A DNA stretch of 47,868 nt from NCBI RefSeq assembly GCF_018918205.1, contig NZ_JAHLQB010000075.1, forward strand, positions 1-47,868, in the 5' to 3' direction. Numbering within the stretch: position 1 is the stretch's first letter; each line of letters opens with the position of its first letter. Below the pieces are notes generated by a model. That model was not told the origin of the DNA. It did not search any database and saw only the letters and a list, made by a program, of their open reading frames with translations. This DNA comes from Lachnoclostridium sp. MSJ-17. GTDB taxonomy: Bacteria > Bacillota > Clostridia > Oscillospirales > Acutalibacteraceae. Shown here piece by piece: positions 28,534-34,832 of the stretch. The translations under genes were made by a program, and so were the position numbers.

Positions 28534-29304
28534 ATGAAATGCTTTATTCTTACGAAGCGGAGTCTGGCTTCGATAGGTTTTTGCTTCATAATCGGCGCTC
28601 TCGCGGCGACTATCGCGGTATCATCGACGGTAAAGGCGGTGCAGACCGCCTCAGAACCAAAGGAGGTGCCGATTTACCGCGTTAAGTCCGACAGCAAACA
28701 GGTCGCAATCTCTTTCGACGCGGCATGGGGTGACGAGGAAACCAACCAGCTCCTAGATATTCTCGACGACGAGGGCGTTAAGGCGACGTTTTTCCTCGTA
28801 GGCGACTGGGTCGACAACTTCCCCGACGATGTTAAGGAAATCTACTCGCGCGGTCACGACATAGGCAACCACAGCGACACTCATCCGCACATGCCGCAGC
28901 TGAGCATCGGCGACGAGACCGCCGAAATTCAGAAGTGCAACGACAAGATCGAAGCCATCACGGGTCACGCGCCGACTCTGTTCAGAGCGCCATACGGCGA
29001 CTACAACAACGACGTAGTAAAGACAGTCAAGAGTCTGGGCATGTACTGTGTTCAATGGGACGTTGACAGCTTGGATTGGAAGGACCCGAGCCCCGAGCAG
29101 ATGTGCAAGACCGTGCTCGACAAGGTGTGCGACGGCTCGATAGTCCTCATGCACAACGGCGCAAAAAATACCCCTGCCGCTCTGCCATCGATAATCGAGG
29201 GCATTAAAGACAAGGGGTATGAGATCGTATTAATAAAAGATCTGATTCCCGAGGGAGAGTATTATACGGATGTGCAGGGTGAGATGCACTTGACTGAAAA
29301 CTGA
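28534..29304 (+). CDS. Polysaccharide deacetylase, PdaB-like
   Basis: This is a carbohydrate esterase family 4 enzyme that removes acetyl groups from wall sugars or chitin-like chains; the sequence resembles the sporulation protein PdaB. The 256-residue protein has an N-terminal signal or membrane anchor (about 8-32). NodB motifs are visible: ISFDAAWGDEET (motif 1, in the PdaB-type form where the usual DD is altered), GNHSDTHPHM with the metal histidines (motif 2), FRAPYGDYN (motif 3) and IVLMHNGAKN (motif 5). Its ribosome site lies inside the cysS terminator, so expression depends on read-through or on a processed or unseen start. Confidence 0.92.
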   Translation: MKCFILTKRSLASIGFCFIIGALAATIAVSSTVKAVQTASEPKEVPIYRVKSDSKQVAISFDAAWGDEETNQLLDILDDEGVKATFFLVGDWVDNFPDDVKEIYSRGHDIGNHSDTHPHMPQLSIGDETAEIQKCNDKIEAITGHAPTLFRAPYGDYNNDVVKTVKSLGMYCVQWDVDSLDWKDPSPEQMCKTVLDKVCDGSIVLMHNGAKNTPAALPSIIEGIKDKGYEIVLIKDLIPEGEYYTDVQGEMHLTEN

Positions 29305-29320
29305 AGACTTAAATAATGTA

Positions 29321-29349
29321 TTGACTTTGGAGTTTTATTGTTATATAAT
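29321..29349 (+). promoter_or_regulatory. Promoter of the putative antitoxin RNA
   Basis: TTGACT (29321-29326), 17-bp spacer, TATAAT (29344-29349). This is one of the best promoters in the window but no protein gene with a ribosome site follows it. Transcription is expected from about 29356. Confidence 0.85.
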
Positions 29350-29355
29350 GAGAGT

Positions 29356-29447
29356 GTAGAGAAACAGCATGGGCTGTTTCGCATTCAGTTTAAGTTATTA
29401 TTTTATAATAACCGCCTTGTTGTGCGAGAACAGGGCGGTTACTTCTT
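29356..29447 (+). ncRNA. Putative type I antitoxin RNA (par/RNA II-like)
   Basis: The predicted transcript starts about 7 bp after the -10 box. It opens with a 25-nt sequence (29356-29380) containing GAAACAGC and GCTGTTTC, which fold over a 4-nt loop, and ends at the shared hairpin 29409-29441 followed by CTTCTTT. Its 3' part is antisense to the last codons and the terminator of the small peptide gene on the other strand. Its 5' palindrome is complementary to the matching palindrome at the 5' end of that message. No usable ribosome site was seen in it. Function is inferred from architecture. Confidence 0.65.
29409..29441. terminator. Shared hairpin, probable bidirectional terminator
   Basis: TAACCGCCTTGTT (29409-29421) pairs with AACAGGGCGGTTA (29429-29441), 13 bp with one G-U pair and a 7-nt loop. 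Flanking T runs are weak in both directions (CTTCTTT on +, TTATAAAA on -). The small gene's TAA stop is in the stem. Confidence 0.75.
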
Positions 29448-29507
29448 TATAGAAATCACAATTAAAAATGTGAAAATAAACACAACAATAATTGAAATGT
29501 ATTCCAT
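29439..29507 (-). CDS. Putative type I toxin: 22-residue single-span membrane peptide
   Basis: The frame begins ATG at 29507 and reads MEYISIIVVF, then IFTFLIVISI, then KK and stop. The peptide is therefore one hydrophobic helix with a short acidic N terminus and a Lys-Lys C terminus, as in Fst/TxpA/BsrG-type pore-forming toxins. AGGGGGTG lies 10 nt before the ATG. It is driven by a near-consensus promoter with a 58-nt leader, and an opposing promoter produces a potential antisense RNA. No named family is recognised from the sequence itself. An alternative is a small membrane regulator peptide. Confidence 0.72.
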   Translation of the reverse strand: MEYISIIVVFIFTFLIVISIKK

Positions 29508-29517
29508 AATCTTTTTA

Positions 29518-29538
29518 CACCCCCTCTCATAAAGGGTG
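29518..29538 (-). promoter_or_regulatory. Hairpin that can hide the toxin ribosome site
   Basis: In the minus-strand message CACCC (29534-29538) can pair with GGGUG (29518-29522), trapping part of the AGGGGGTG ribosome site. Leader hairpins of this type keep Fst-like toxins untranslated until needed. Here the stem is only about 5 bp. Confidence 0.5.
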
Positions 29539-29571
29539 CTGAAACAGCCGCCGCCATTTCTCTACAAAATG

Positions 29572-29600
29572 ATTATATCATACAGTTATTGAAATTGCAA
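29572..29600 (-). promoter_or_regulatory. Promoter of the small toxin-like gene
   Basis: Minus strand TTGCAA (29595-29600), 17-bp spacer, TATAAT (29572-29577). It faces the promoter at 29321-29349. Confidence 0.85.
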
Positions 29601-29630
29601 TATTTTTCTTTATTAGAATATATCCGGACA

Positions 29631-29660
29631 AAAATCAAGGGCAGCCGAGTGACTGCCCTT
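29631..29660 (-). terminator. Terminator of the L,D-transpeptidase gene
   Basis: AAGGGCAG (29637-29644) pairs with CTGCCCTT (29653-29660). On the minus strand GATTTTTG follows. Confidence 0.85.
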
Positions 29661-29667
29661 TGTTATA

Positions 29668-31131
29668 TTAGTCGTATACGATTACGGGTGTGCCGTAGCC
29701 TGTGTTGTTGTAAATCTTCTGAACCTTGCTGTAAGGGGTGTTTACACAACCGTGAGAGCCGTTGCCCTTGTAGATTTTTCCGCCATAGGATGAACGCCAG
29801 CTCGCGTCGTGGATACCGCAGCCGCCGTAGAAGCCCATCCAGTAGTTAACGAAGGACGAGTATCCGGGACCGTTGAGGTAAGTGTTTCTCGCGCGTGAGG
29901 TGATGCTGAAATAGCCTGTGGGAGTGTTGCAGTAGCCGTCGTCGTTGCCGGTTACAACATCGGTCTCGCAGACGAGCTTGCGGTCGATGTACAGCCACAT
30001 GTACTGCTGCTTGATGCTGATCTCTATGTAGGTTCCGCCTACGCTCTGTCCGTAAGCGCCGCTGGTGATTGTTCTTCCCTCAACGCCCCATGTGCCGACG
30101 ACCTTGGTTCTGCTCGCGCCGTTAAGCTTGTAGGGCTGAATGCGGAAGTAATACTTCGTGCCGGGTGTAAGACGGACGGTGTTGAAGAAGTTCTCGGTGG
30201 TTGAATCGAGGTACTTAAAGTTCTTGTAGCGGTCGGTGGAGTAATAGATGTCGTAGCCTGTCGCCCATCTGTTATGTCTCCAGCTCAGGTTCGCGCGGGA
30301 TACAAAGCTGGTCGAGCTTGTGCTCGGCGAGCACATTCCGCAGATGAACTTGATCGTCTTGTGGTAAGCGTGGTAAATCGCGTCGCCGTAGAGGATTCTG
30401 TAGGGACGCACACTGTAATAGTAGGCTCTGCCGTCCTCGACGTCGGTGTCGGTGAACGATGTCACCTTGTTGTCGGTGATGGTCTTGTAGAGCACATACT
30501 CCGCGTCGGTCTTGGAGCAGGCGCGGTAGATCTTGTAGCCTGTAGCCTTGGAATTGCGGTTCCAGTCAAACTGAATCACGCTCGAGGAACGAACCATGTC
30601 GAGTCCCGTAACGGTGCCCGCCTGAGTAGCGGTTTTCTTGAGAGCCGCTTCGCCCTCGTAGGTTTTGCCGTCCTTTGTTACGTACGCGGCAACCCTGAAC
30701 CAGTACTGTGTAGTGTGCTTGAGGTTCTTGATGGTCGCTGTGTTCGAGGTAACGGTCGCCGCCTTTGAGAAGGTCGTGCTGTCGTCTCTGTTGCAGATGT
30801 AGACATTGTAGCCTGTCGCGCCTGCAACCTTGTCCCACTTGAGGGTGATGTAACCGGGTTCAAAGCTGGTCTTTTCAACGTTCTTGACCGCGCCGACCTG
30901 TACCGCGGGCTCGGTTGTGGGCGCCTGTGTAGGAGCCTGCGTTGTGGGAGCCTCGGTAGGAGCCTGTGTTGTGGGAGCCTCTGTGGGCGCCTGCGTGGGC
31001 TCCTGAGTCACCGCTTCGGTCGCGGCAACCTGCGGGTCTTGCTCGGCGGCTGAGAAGCTGACCGCGGAAACCGCGGATACGGCAATCATCGCGCTGAGAA
31101 GGACTGCTAAGAACTTGCGTGTTTTTTTCAT
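29668..31131 (-). CDS. Secreted L,D-transpeptidase with fibronectin type III domains
   Basis: This is a wall enzyme that makes 3-3 peptidoglycan cross-links or anchors proteins. The 487-residue precursor has a signal peptide (about 1-28), a low-complexity linker of repeated A-P-T-E/Q and T-T-Q units (about 38-75), then about three fibronectin III modules (from 78 to about 365). These have the typical V-x-L-x-W and G-Y-x-V/I-Y patterns (ATGYNVYICN, ATGYKIYRA, ATGYDIYYS). A C-terminal YkuD domain follows, with the catalytic motif GSHGCVNTP, Cys462. The linker repeats suggest a flexible spacer through the wall. AGAGAGG precedes the ATG. The gene upstream on the same strand lies 64 bp away and may be co-transcribed. 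Confidence 0.93.
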   Translation of the reverse strand: MKKTRKFLAVLLSAMIAVSAVSAVSFSAAEQDPQVAATEAVTQEPTQAPTEAPTTQAPTEAPTTQAPTQAPTTEPAVQVGAVKNVEKTSFEPGYITLKWDKVAGATGYNVYICNRDDSTTFSKAATVTSNTATIKNLKHTTQYWFRVAAYVTKDGKTYEGEAALKKTATQAGTVTGLDMVRSSSVIQFDWNRNSKATGYKIYRACSKTDAEYVLYKTITDNKVTSFTDTDVEDGRAYYYSVRPYRILYGDAIYHAYHKTIKFICGMCSPSTSSTSFVSRANLSWRHNRWATGYDIYYSTDRYKNFKYLDSTTENFFNTVRLTPGTKYYFRIQPYKLNGASRTKVVGTWGVEGRTITSGAYGQSVGGTYIEISIKQQYMWLYIDRKLVCETDVVTGNDDGYCNTPTGYFSITSRARNTYLNGPGYSSFVNYWMGFYGGCGIHDASWRSSYGGKIYKGNGSHGCVNTPYSKVQKIYNNTGYGTPVIVYD

Positions 31132-31195
31132 GTCAGATTCCTCTCTTTTAGTTGGTTTGAATATCTTACTGCTTTTTGTACAAATTCAGCCGGAA

Positions 31196-31684
31196 TCACT
31201 GTCCTGCGACAGCTTTTCTGACCTCCGCTTTCAGCCGCTCGAACGGCGTGTCGTGCTCCTCGATCTCCTTTTGGGTGAGAACCCTCGGGGTGAGGTTGGA
31301 CGCTCCGGGCTGCGAGTGCATCTGAATGCGGATACCTTCCCGCTGAATCAGCGCGAACAGCTCGCTGAGCGTCTGCGTGCTGTCGATCGCCGCGAGAATG
31401 CGGGAGCGATCCTCGGGCTTCCATCTCGGCGGCTTGTAGCCTATCGCCTTGAGCACCTCCGCCTTAAGACGCTCGAGCGGAGTGTCGTTGTTGCGGATAA
31501 TGTCCTGCGGCGTCAGGCGGCGCGGCGCGAGATTTGACGCTCCGGGCTGCGAATGCATTTGAAGGGTGATGCCCTCAAGCTGAATCAGCGCGAAGAGCTG
31601 ACTGAGTGACGTACATTCCTGAATTGCCTTTACAAGCTTGTCGCGGCTCTTTTTCTGATAACCGCGAGGCAGCGGATCATTCAC
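31196..31684 (-). CDS. Uncharacterised protein made of two copies of one domain
   Basis: Not recognised. The 162-residue protein starts at GTG, with a near-perfect AGGAGGTG 5 nt upstream. It consists of two ~70-residue repeats, residues 11-81 and 90-159. Both contain LFALIQ-x-EGI-x2-QMHSQPGASNL-x-PR-x-LT and end with DTP-x-ERLKAEV-x-KA. There is no signal peptide, membrane segment or cysteine cluster beyond one Cys. The invariant MHSQPGASNL could be a ligand or catalytic loop. It sits ahead of the L,D-transpeptidase gene with its own good promoter, and the two may form an operon, but no cell-wall role can be shown. Confidence 0.85.
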   Translation of the reverse strand: MNDPLPRGYQKKSRDKLVKAIQECTSLSQLFALIQLEGITLQMHSQPGASNLAPRRLTPQDIIRNNDTPLERLKAEVLKAIGYKPPRWKPEDRSRILAAIDSTQTLSELFALIQREGIRIQMHSQPGASNLTPRVLTQKEIEEHDTPFERLKAEVRKAVAGQ

Positions 31685-31728
31685 TCAATCACCTCCTCTT
31701 TTTTTTCGTTAATAACCCATTATTTAAT

Positions 31729-31757
31729 ATTATACTTAAAAACGGGAATTATTTCAA
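31729..31757 (-). promoter_or_regulatory. Promoter of the duplicated-domain gene
   Basis: Minus strand TTGAAA (31752-31757), 17-bp spacer, TATAAT (31729-31734). The 5' untranslated region is about 40 nt. Confidence 0.82.
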
Positions 31758-31779
31758 TAGCAAATTAATAAAATATTTG

Positions 31780-31808
31780 TTTACAGATGTTTTACTTTAT
31801 GTTATCAT
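31780..31808 (+). promoter_or_regulatory. Promoter of the GH25 lipoprotein gene
   Basis: TTTACA (31780-31785), 17-bp spacer, TATCAT (31803-31808), 52 bp before the ATG. It stands back to back with the promoter at 31729-31757. Confidence 0.7.
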
Positions 31809-31860
31809 TATTAAATAAGTATTGTAATACATCAAAAAAATCTCAAAAGGAAATGGAATT

Positions 31861-32793
31861 ATGAAGAAAATAATCATTTTAGCGCTTGCGGCTCTGACGG
31901 TCTCCTCCGCGGTTCTGAGCGGCTGCGGCTCAAAAAACAACAGCTCCGATCCTCCCGCGGCATCGGACGCGCAGACTCAGGAGGCGGCGACCACACAGCC
32001 GGTCACCGATTCGACGGTTCAGACTACCGGTGGAAAAATCCACATTACCGACAACACTCTCGGCGACATCTGGATCACCGAGCTCGAGGGTGTTCCCGTC
32101 AACCAACTCAAAGCCGACGGGTTTACAGCAGACTCGACCTTCAAGTACTACAGCGAGAACGGTCAACCCGCGTCCAACGAAGGCGTTGACATTTCCTCGT
32201 TCAGCGGCGACATAGACTGGGCAAAGGTCAAGGAGAGCGGAGTCGACTTTGCGATGATCCGTCTCGGCGGCAGAGGCTACGGAGACGAAGGCGGTCTTTA
32301 CTCCGACGACAAGGCTGTCGAGAACCTTCAGGGCGCAAAGTCGGCAGGAATCAAGGTAGGCGCTTACTTCTACTCACAGGCGACTACAAACGCCGAGGCT
32401 GAGGAGGAAGCGGAGTACGCAAAGGAGATACTCGGCGACATTCAGCTCGACTATCCTCTCGCCTACGACTGGGAGATCGTCAAGGACGACAACGCCAGAA
32501 CTGACAAGGTCACCTCGACTCAGGCTACCGAATGCGCCGTCGCGTTCTGTGAGAAGGTCAAGTCCTTCGGCTACATACCTATGGTTTACTCGGCGAGCAG
32601 GGAATTTTACTTCAAATACGACCTCTCGCGCCTTAAGGACTATGAGCTGTGGCTGGTTCAGTACGCGGACAAGCCGGACTTTTACTATCAGTTCTCGATG
32701 TGGCAGTACTCCGAATCCGGTCACGTCGACGGCATTGATGGCATCGTAGACCTCAACATCAGCTTCAAGAGCACAGCCGACTACGCAAAATAA
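31861..32793 (+). CDS. GH25 muramidase (lysozyme) lipoprotein
   Basis: This is a surface-anchored glycoside hydrolase family 25 enzyme that cleaves the glycan chains of peptidoglycan. The 310-residue protein has a signal peptide with a perfect lipobox LSGC (Cys22) and then a serine/threonine/alanine-rich linker (about 23-60). The GH25 barrel begins near residue 103 with GVDISSFSGDIDWAKVK; the catalytic acidic residues are expected in this strand and in the D-x-E of LAYDWEIVKD. YFYSQATTNAEAEEEA and FSMWQYSESGHVDGIDG are typical of the family. Lipid anchoring suggests wall remodelling rather than secretion into the medium. Confidence 0.94.
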   Translation: MKKIIILALAALTVSSAVLSGCGSKNNSSDPPAASDAQTQEAATTQPVTDSTVQTTGGKIHITDNTLGDIWITELEGVPVNQLKADGFTADSTFKYYSENGQPASNEGVDISSFSGDIDWAKVKESGVDFAMIRLGGRGYGDEGGLYSDDKAVENLQGAKSAGIKVGAYFYSQATTNAEAEEEAEYAKEILGDIQLDYPLAYDWEIVKDDNARTDKVTSTQATECAVAFCEKVKSFGYIPMVYSASREFYFKYDLSRLKDYELWLVQYADKPDFYYQFSMWQYSESGHVDGIDGIVDLNISFKSTADYAK

Positions 32794-32834
32794 GCGACGG
32801 ACAGCATTTCCCCGTCAAAATCAGGCTTATTTTT
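32789..32834 (+). terminator. Probable terminator of the GH25 gene
   Basis: AATAAGC (32789-32795) pairs with GCTTATT (32825-32831), with an inner GACGG/CCGTC stem, followed by TTTT. The stop codon is in the 5' arm. Confidence 0.55.
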
Positions 32835-32927
32835 CATTTTTGTAAAATACTATTCGTTTAATTCTCGTGAGAATAATAACTATCTGTATATTTAGTTTCA
32901 AGAATTATTGTATTATATCACTAAATT

Positions 32928-32975
32928 ATCGTGGTAATATTTGGCATATCGCCGAACATTATCACGATTTTTATT
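32928..32975 (+). terminator. Long hairpin followed by a T-rich run
   Basis: 32928-32945 (ATCGTGGTAATATTTGGC) pairs with 32951-32968 over 18 positions with one mismatch and two G-U pairs; the loop is ATATC. TTTTTATTT follows. It lies between the GH25 terminator and the next promoter, with no gene before it, so it may end a small RNA or serve another role. The gap 32794-33065 also holds the palindrome ATTCTC-GT-GAGAAT (32861-32874). Confidence 0.6.
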
Positions 32976-32982
32976 TCTCTTA

Positions 32983-33010
32983 TTGAATTTTATGAATTTT
33001 TTGTTATAAT
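32983..33010 (+). promoter_or_regulatory. Promoter of the M23 endopeptidase gene
   Basis: TTGAAT (32983-32988), 16-bp spacer, TATAAT (33005-33010), giving a leader of about 50 nt. Confidence 0.72.
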
Positions 33011-33023
33011 AAGGTTGTTGGTT

Positions 33024-33040
33024 TGTTACAGCTTTGTAAC
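33024..33040 (+). promoter_or_regulatory. WalR (YycF)-type box
   Basis: TGTTAC-AGCTT-TGTAAC matches the WalR consensus TGTWAH-N5-TGTWAH at every position. It lies 13 bp downstream of the -10 box, near the transcription start of a peptidoglycan hydrolase gene, where binding would be expected to repress. It also contains the inverted repeat GTTACA/TGTAAC, so an unrelated dimeric regulator is possible. Confidence 0.6.
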
Positions 33041-33065
33041 AGTTAATTAGATAGGAGAATTTATT

Positions 33066-34505
33066 GTGAAAACGAAATTCATCGGCTTGGACGGCTTCGG
33101 CGAGATCGAGGCGGTTTCCAAGAAAAAATCTACACGCAAAACCAAAAAGCTTACTACCGCACAGAAGTCAGCGCGCTTTGTAAAGAGAGCCGCTACACTC
33201 TGCGCTAAGAACATCAAGGCAAAAGGCGCTGCTAAAACCAATAATAAGAAAACGGCTTTCAGAAAGCCCGCCGGTGTGCAGAGCAGCATTCTGGAAAAGC
33301 AGTACCTCCAGAGCAGACGCGCTCCCATGACCTCCGGCTCCGCTATGGAGAGCCTTAAATACTTTAAGAAGCCTGCTGCGGGCAAGACATATGCTCACAG
33401 CGCTCCCGCTGAGCCGAAAGCGCATAAAACGGTCAAGAAAAAGGCAATCCTCGCTGTTGCGGCTTGTCTGACTGCTATCATGCTCTCCTGCGTGACCGTA
33501 GCGAGCGCACTTGACGCGCCGAAGCCCGTGAAGAACGAGAGTCCCAAGGCGTCCGCGGCACTTCCCGCGGCTACCTCGGACGAAGCGGTCTACTCGCTCA
33601 ACACCCCCGATATGTACGTCAACAACGTTCTTTCCTCTCTCTATGTTGACGGCGAGCTCATCGGCACCACAGACGAGGGCGACAAGCTTGACAACGCGCT
33701 TGCGCAGTATCTTGTCGACTACCGCGCCGCTTATGACGACACCACTACCACCGAGTATGTAAACGACGTCAAGGTGGAAAGACACGGACTCGACAACAGC
33801 AATGTAATCAGCGCAGACGAGCTTATGGAGACAGCGAAGGAGCATCTCTCCGTCAGACTCGAGACCGACTGGTCTTACGATATCGACATCGACTACGACA
33901 CCGACATCACCTACGACGAGGACGAGGACAGCGATTACGAGAAGGTCGTCACCGAGGGTAAAAAGGGCGCCGAACAGATAAATGTACGCCTTGTATATAT
34001 CGACGGAGCTTTTGAGAGCGCCGACGTTATCAGCACCGAGCGCAAGAAGGAGCCTGTGACCGAGGAGCTTATCCGCGGCTGCAAGCAGGGCAAGAAGGAA
34101 AATGCCGTTTCGGGCGAGGGCACCGGACAGTTCATCTGGCCTTTCCCCCACACCCACAGCGTATCCAGCCTCTTTGAGTGGCGCTGGGGCAGAATGCACC
34201 AGGGCATCGATATCGCAGGCGGCAGCGACTACGGTCAGCCTATCGTGGCTGCCGACGGCGGCAAGGTCACCTGGGCAGGCAACGACGGCGGCGGTTACGG
34301 CAACTACGTGATCATCGACCACGGAAACGGCTACATGACTGTTTACGCTCACGCGTGCGAGGTAGCCTGCTCCACCGGCGACTACGTCGACCAGGGCGAT
34401 ACTATCGCATACTGCGGCTCCACCGGCAACTCTACGGGCCCGCATGTACACTTCGAGATCCGCGTGGACGGCACTCAGGTCGACCCGCTCGGATATGTAA
34501 GCTAA
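33066..34505 (+). CDS. Membrane-anchored G5-M23 peptidoglycan endopeptidase
   Basis: The 479-residue protein starts at GTG with TAGGAGAA upstream. An unusually long, lysine/arginine-rich cytoplasmic N terminus (about 1-126) precedes one membrane helix (about 127-152). Outside, an undefined region (to about 260) is followed by a G5-like domain (about 275-345, with YEKVVTEGKKGAEQINVRLV and EPVTEELIRGCKQ) and the M23 LytM domain (about 360-479) with zinc and catalytic residues in MHQGIDIAGG, VYAHACEV and GPHVHFEIRV. The overall plan resembles SpoIIQ or DipM-type wall enzymes, with all M23 ligands intact, so it is probably active. The basic cytoplasmic tail is odd and could contact nucleic acid or a partner. 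Confidence 0.92.
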   Translation: MKTKFIGLDGFGEIEAVSKKKSTRKTKKLTTAQKSARFVKRAATLCAKNIKAKGAAKTNNKKTAFRKPAGVQSSILEKQYLQSRRAPMTSGSAMESLKYFKKPAAGKTYAHSAPAEPKAHKTVKKKAILAVAACLTAIMLSCVTVASALDAPKPVKNESPKASAALPAATSDEAVYSLNTPDMYVNNVLSSLYVDGELIGTTDEGDKLDNALAQYLVDYRAAYDDTTTTEYVNDVKVERHGLDNSNVISADELMETAKEHLSVRLETDWSYDIDIDYDTDITYDEDEDSDYEKVVTEGKKGAEQINVRLVYIDGAFESADVISTERKKEPVTEELIRGCKQGKKENAVSGEGTGQFIWPFPHTHSVSSLFEWRWGRMHQGIDIAGGSDYGQPIVAADGGKVTWAGNDGGGYGNYVIIDHGNGYMTVYAHACEVACSTGDYVDQGDTIAYCGSTGNSTGPHVHFEIRVDGTQVDPLGYVS

Positions 34506-34521
34506 ATAATTATTCACTGAT

Positions 34522-34558
34522 CCGGCTCAGAACCTTTCGGGTTCCGAGCCGGTTTTTT
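34522..34558 (+). terminator. Terminator of the M23 gene
   Basis: CCGGCTC-A-GAACC (34522-34534) pairs with GGTTC-C-GAGCCGG (34540-34552) with one internal mismatch, followed by six T's. Confidence 0.92.
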
Positions 34559-34559
34559 A

Positions 34560-34739
34560 TCACTTGAACATATACTGCGCGGTGTCGACAATATTCTCAA
34601 ACGTCTTGTAGGCGCGGTTGGCTTTTTTTCTGAGCTTCGGGTTGTCGTCAGCCGCCTTTTTGCCGACGTAGCCGACCGCCATTCCCGCCGCCATGCCTAT
34701 CGCCACGCCCTTTACGACGTTCATCGTATTTTTGTTCAT
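34560..34739 (-). CDS. Small glycine-rich protein, 59 residues
   Basis: Not recognised by name. The frame begins MNKNTMNVVKGVAIGMAAGM, continues AVGYVGKKAADDNPKLRKKA and ends NIVDTAQYMFK. The N-terminal half is a glycine/alanine-rich hydrophobic segment with GxxxG spacing (about 11-26), resembling YtxH-type or other small membrane-associated proteins. The C-terminal half is a charged amphipathic helix. AGAGGTGA stands 6 nt before the ATG, and codon use matches the neighbours, so it is a real gene in spite of its size. It converges on the M23 gene and diverges from trmL. Confidence 0.82.
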   Translation of the reverse strand: MNKNTMNVVKGVAIGMAAGMAVGYVGKKAADDNPKLRKKANRAYKTFENIVDTAQYMFK

Positions 34740-34767
34740 CTGCTCTCACCTCTTTTTTTCCCGGATA

Positions 34768-34796
34768 TTGATATTATTCTCGTTTAGAGTTACAAT
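34768..34796 (+). promoter_or_regulatory. Promoter of trmL
   Basis: TTGATA (34768-34773), 17-bp spacer, TACAAT (34791-34796). Confidence 0.72.
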
Positions 34797-34832
34797 ATGA
34801 ATGGTAAATTGATTTGAAAGGAAAATTTTGAC

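Larger units (their letters stand above)
29356..29565. repeat. Inverted copies of a 25-bp sequence at both transcript starts
   Basis: Copy A is 29356-29380 (+) and copy B is 29541-29565 (-). Each starts GTAGAGAAA and ends GCTGTTTC, and 20 of 25 positions agree. Each copy begins at the expected start site of one of the two converging promoters. Both copies are imperfect palindromes, so the two RNAs can pair at their 5' ends. Confidence 0.85.

Noticed and set aside
29338..29532. A 64-residue + strand frame across the convergent small-RNA locus
   Set aside because: It begins inside the -10 box of the plus promoter, has no ribosome site, and its sequence is not protein-like. The palindromes and the opposing peptide gene explain the region better.
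30890..31020. CRISPR-like or coding minisatellite in the repeated APT/TTQ region of the L,D-transpeptidase
   Set aside because: The repeats are in frame, encode a Pro/Thr linker and lack spacer structure. This is a low-complexity protein linker.
33168..34517. A 449-residue minus-strand frame opposite the M23 gene
   Set aside because: The sense strand carries a complete G5-M23 protein with catalytic motifs, and the opposite frame reflects codon bias only.
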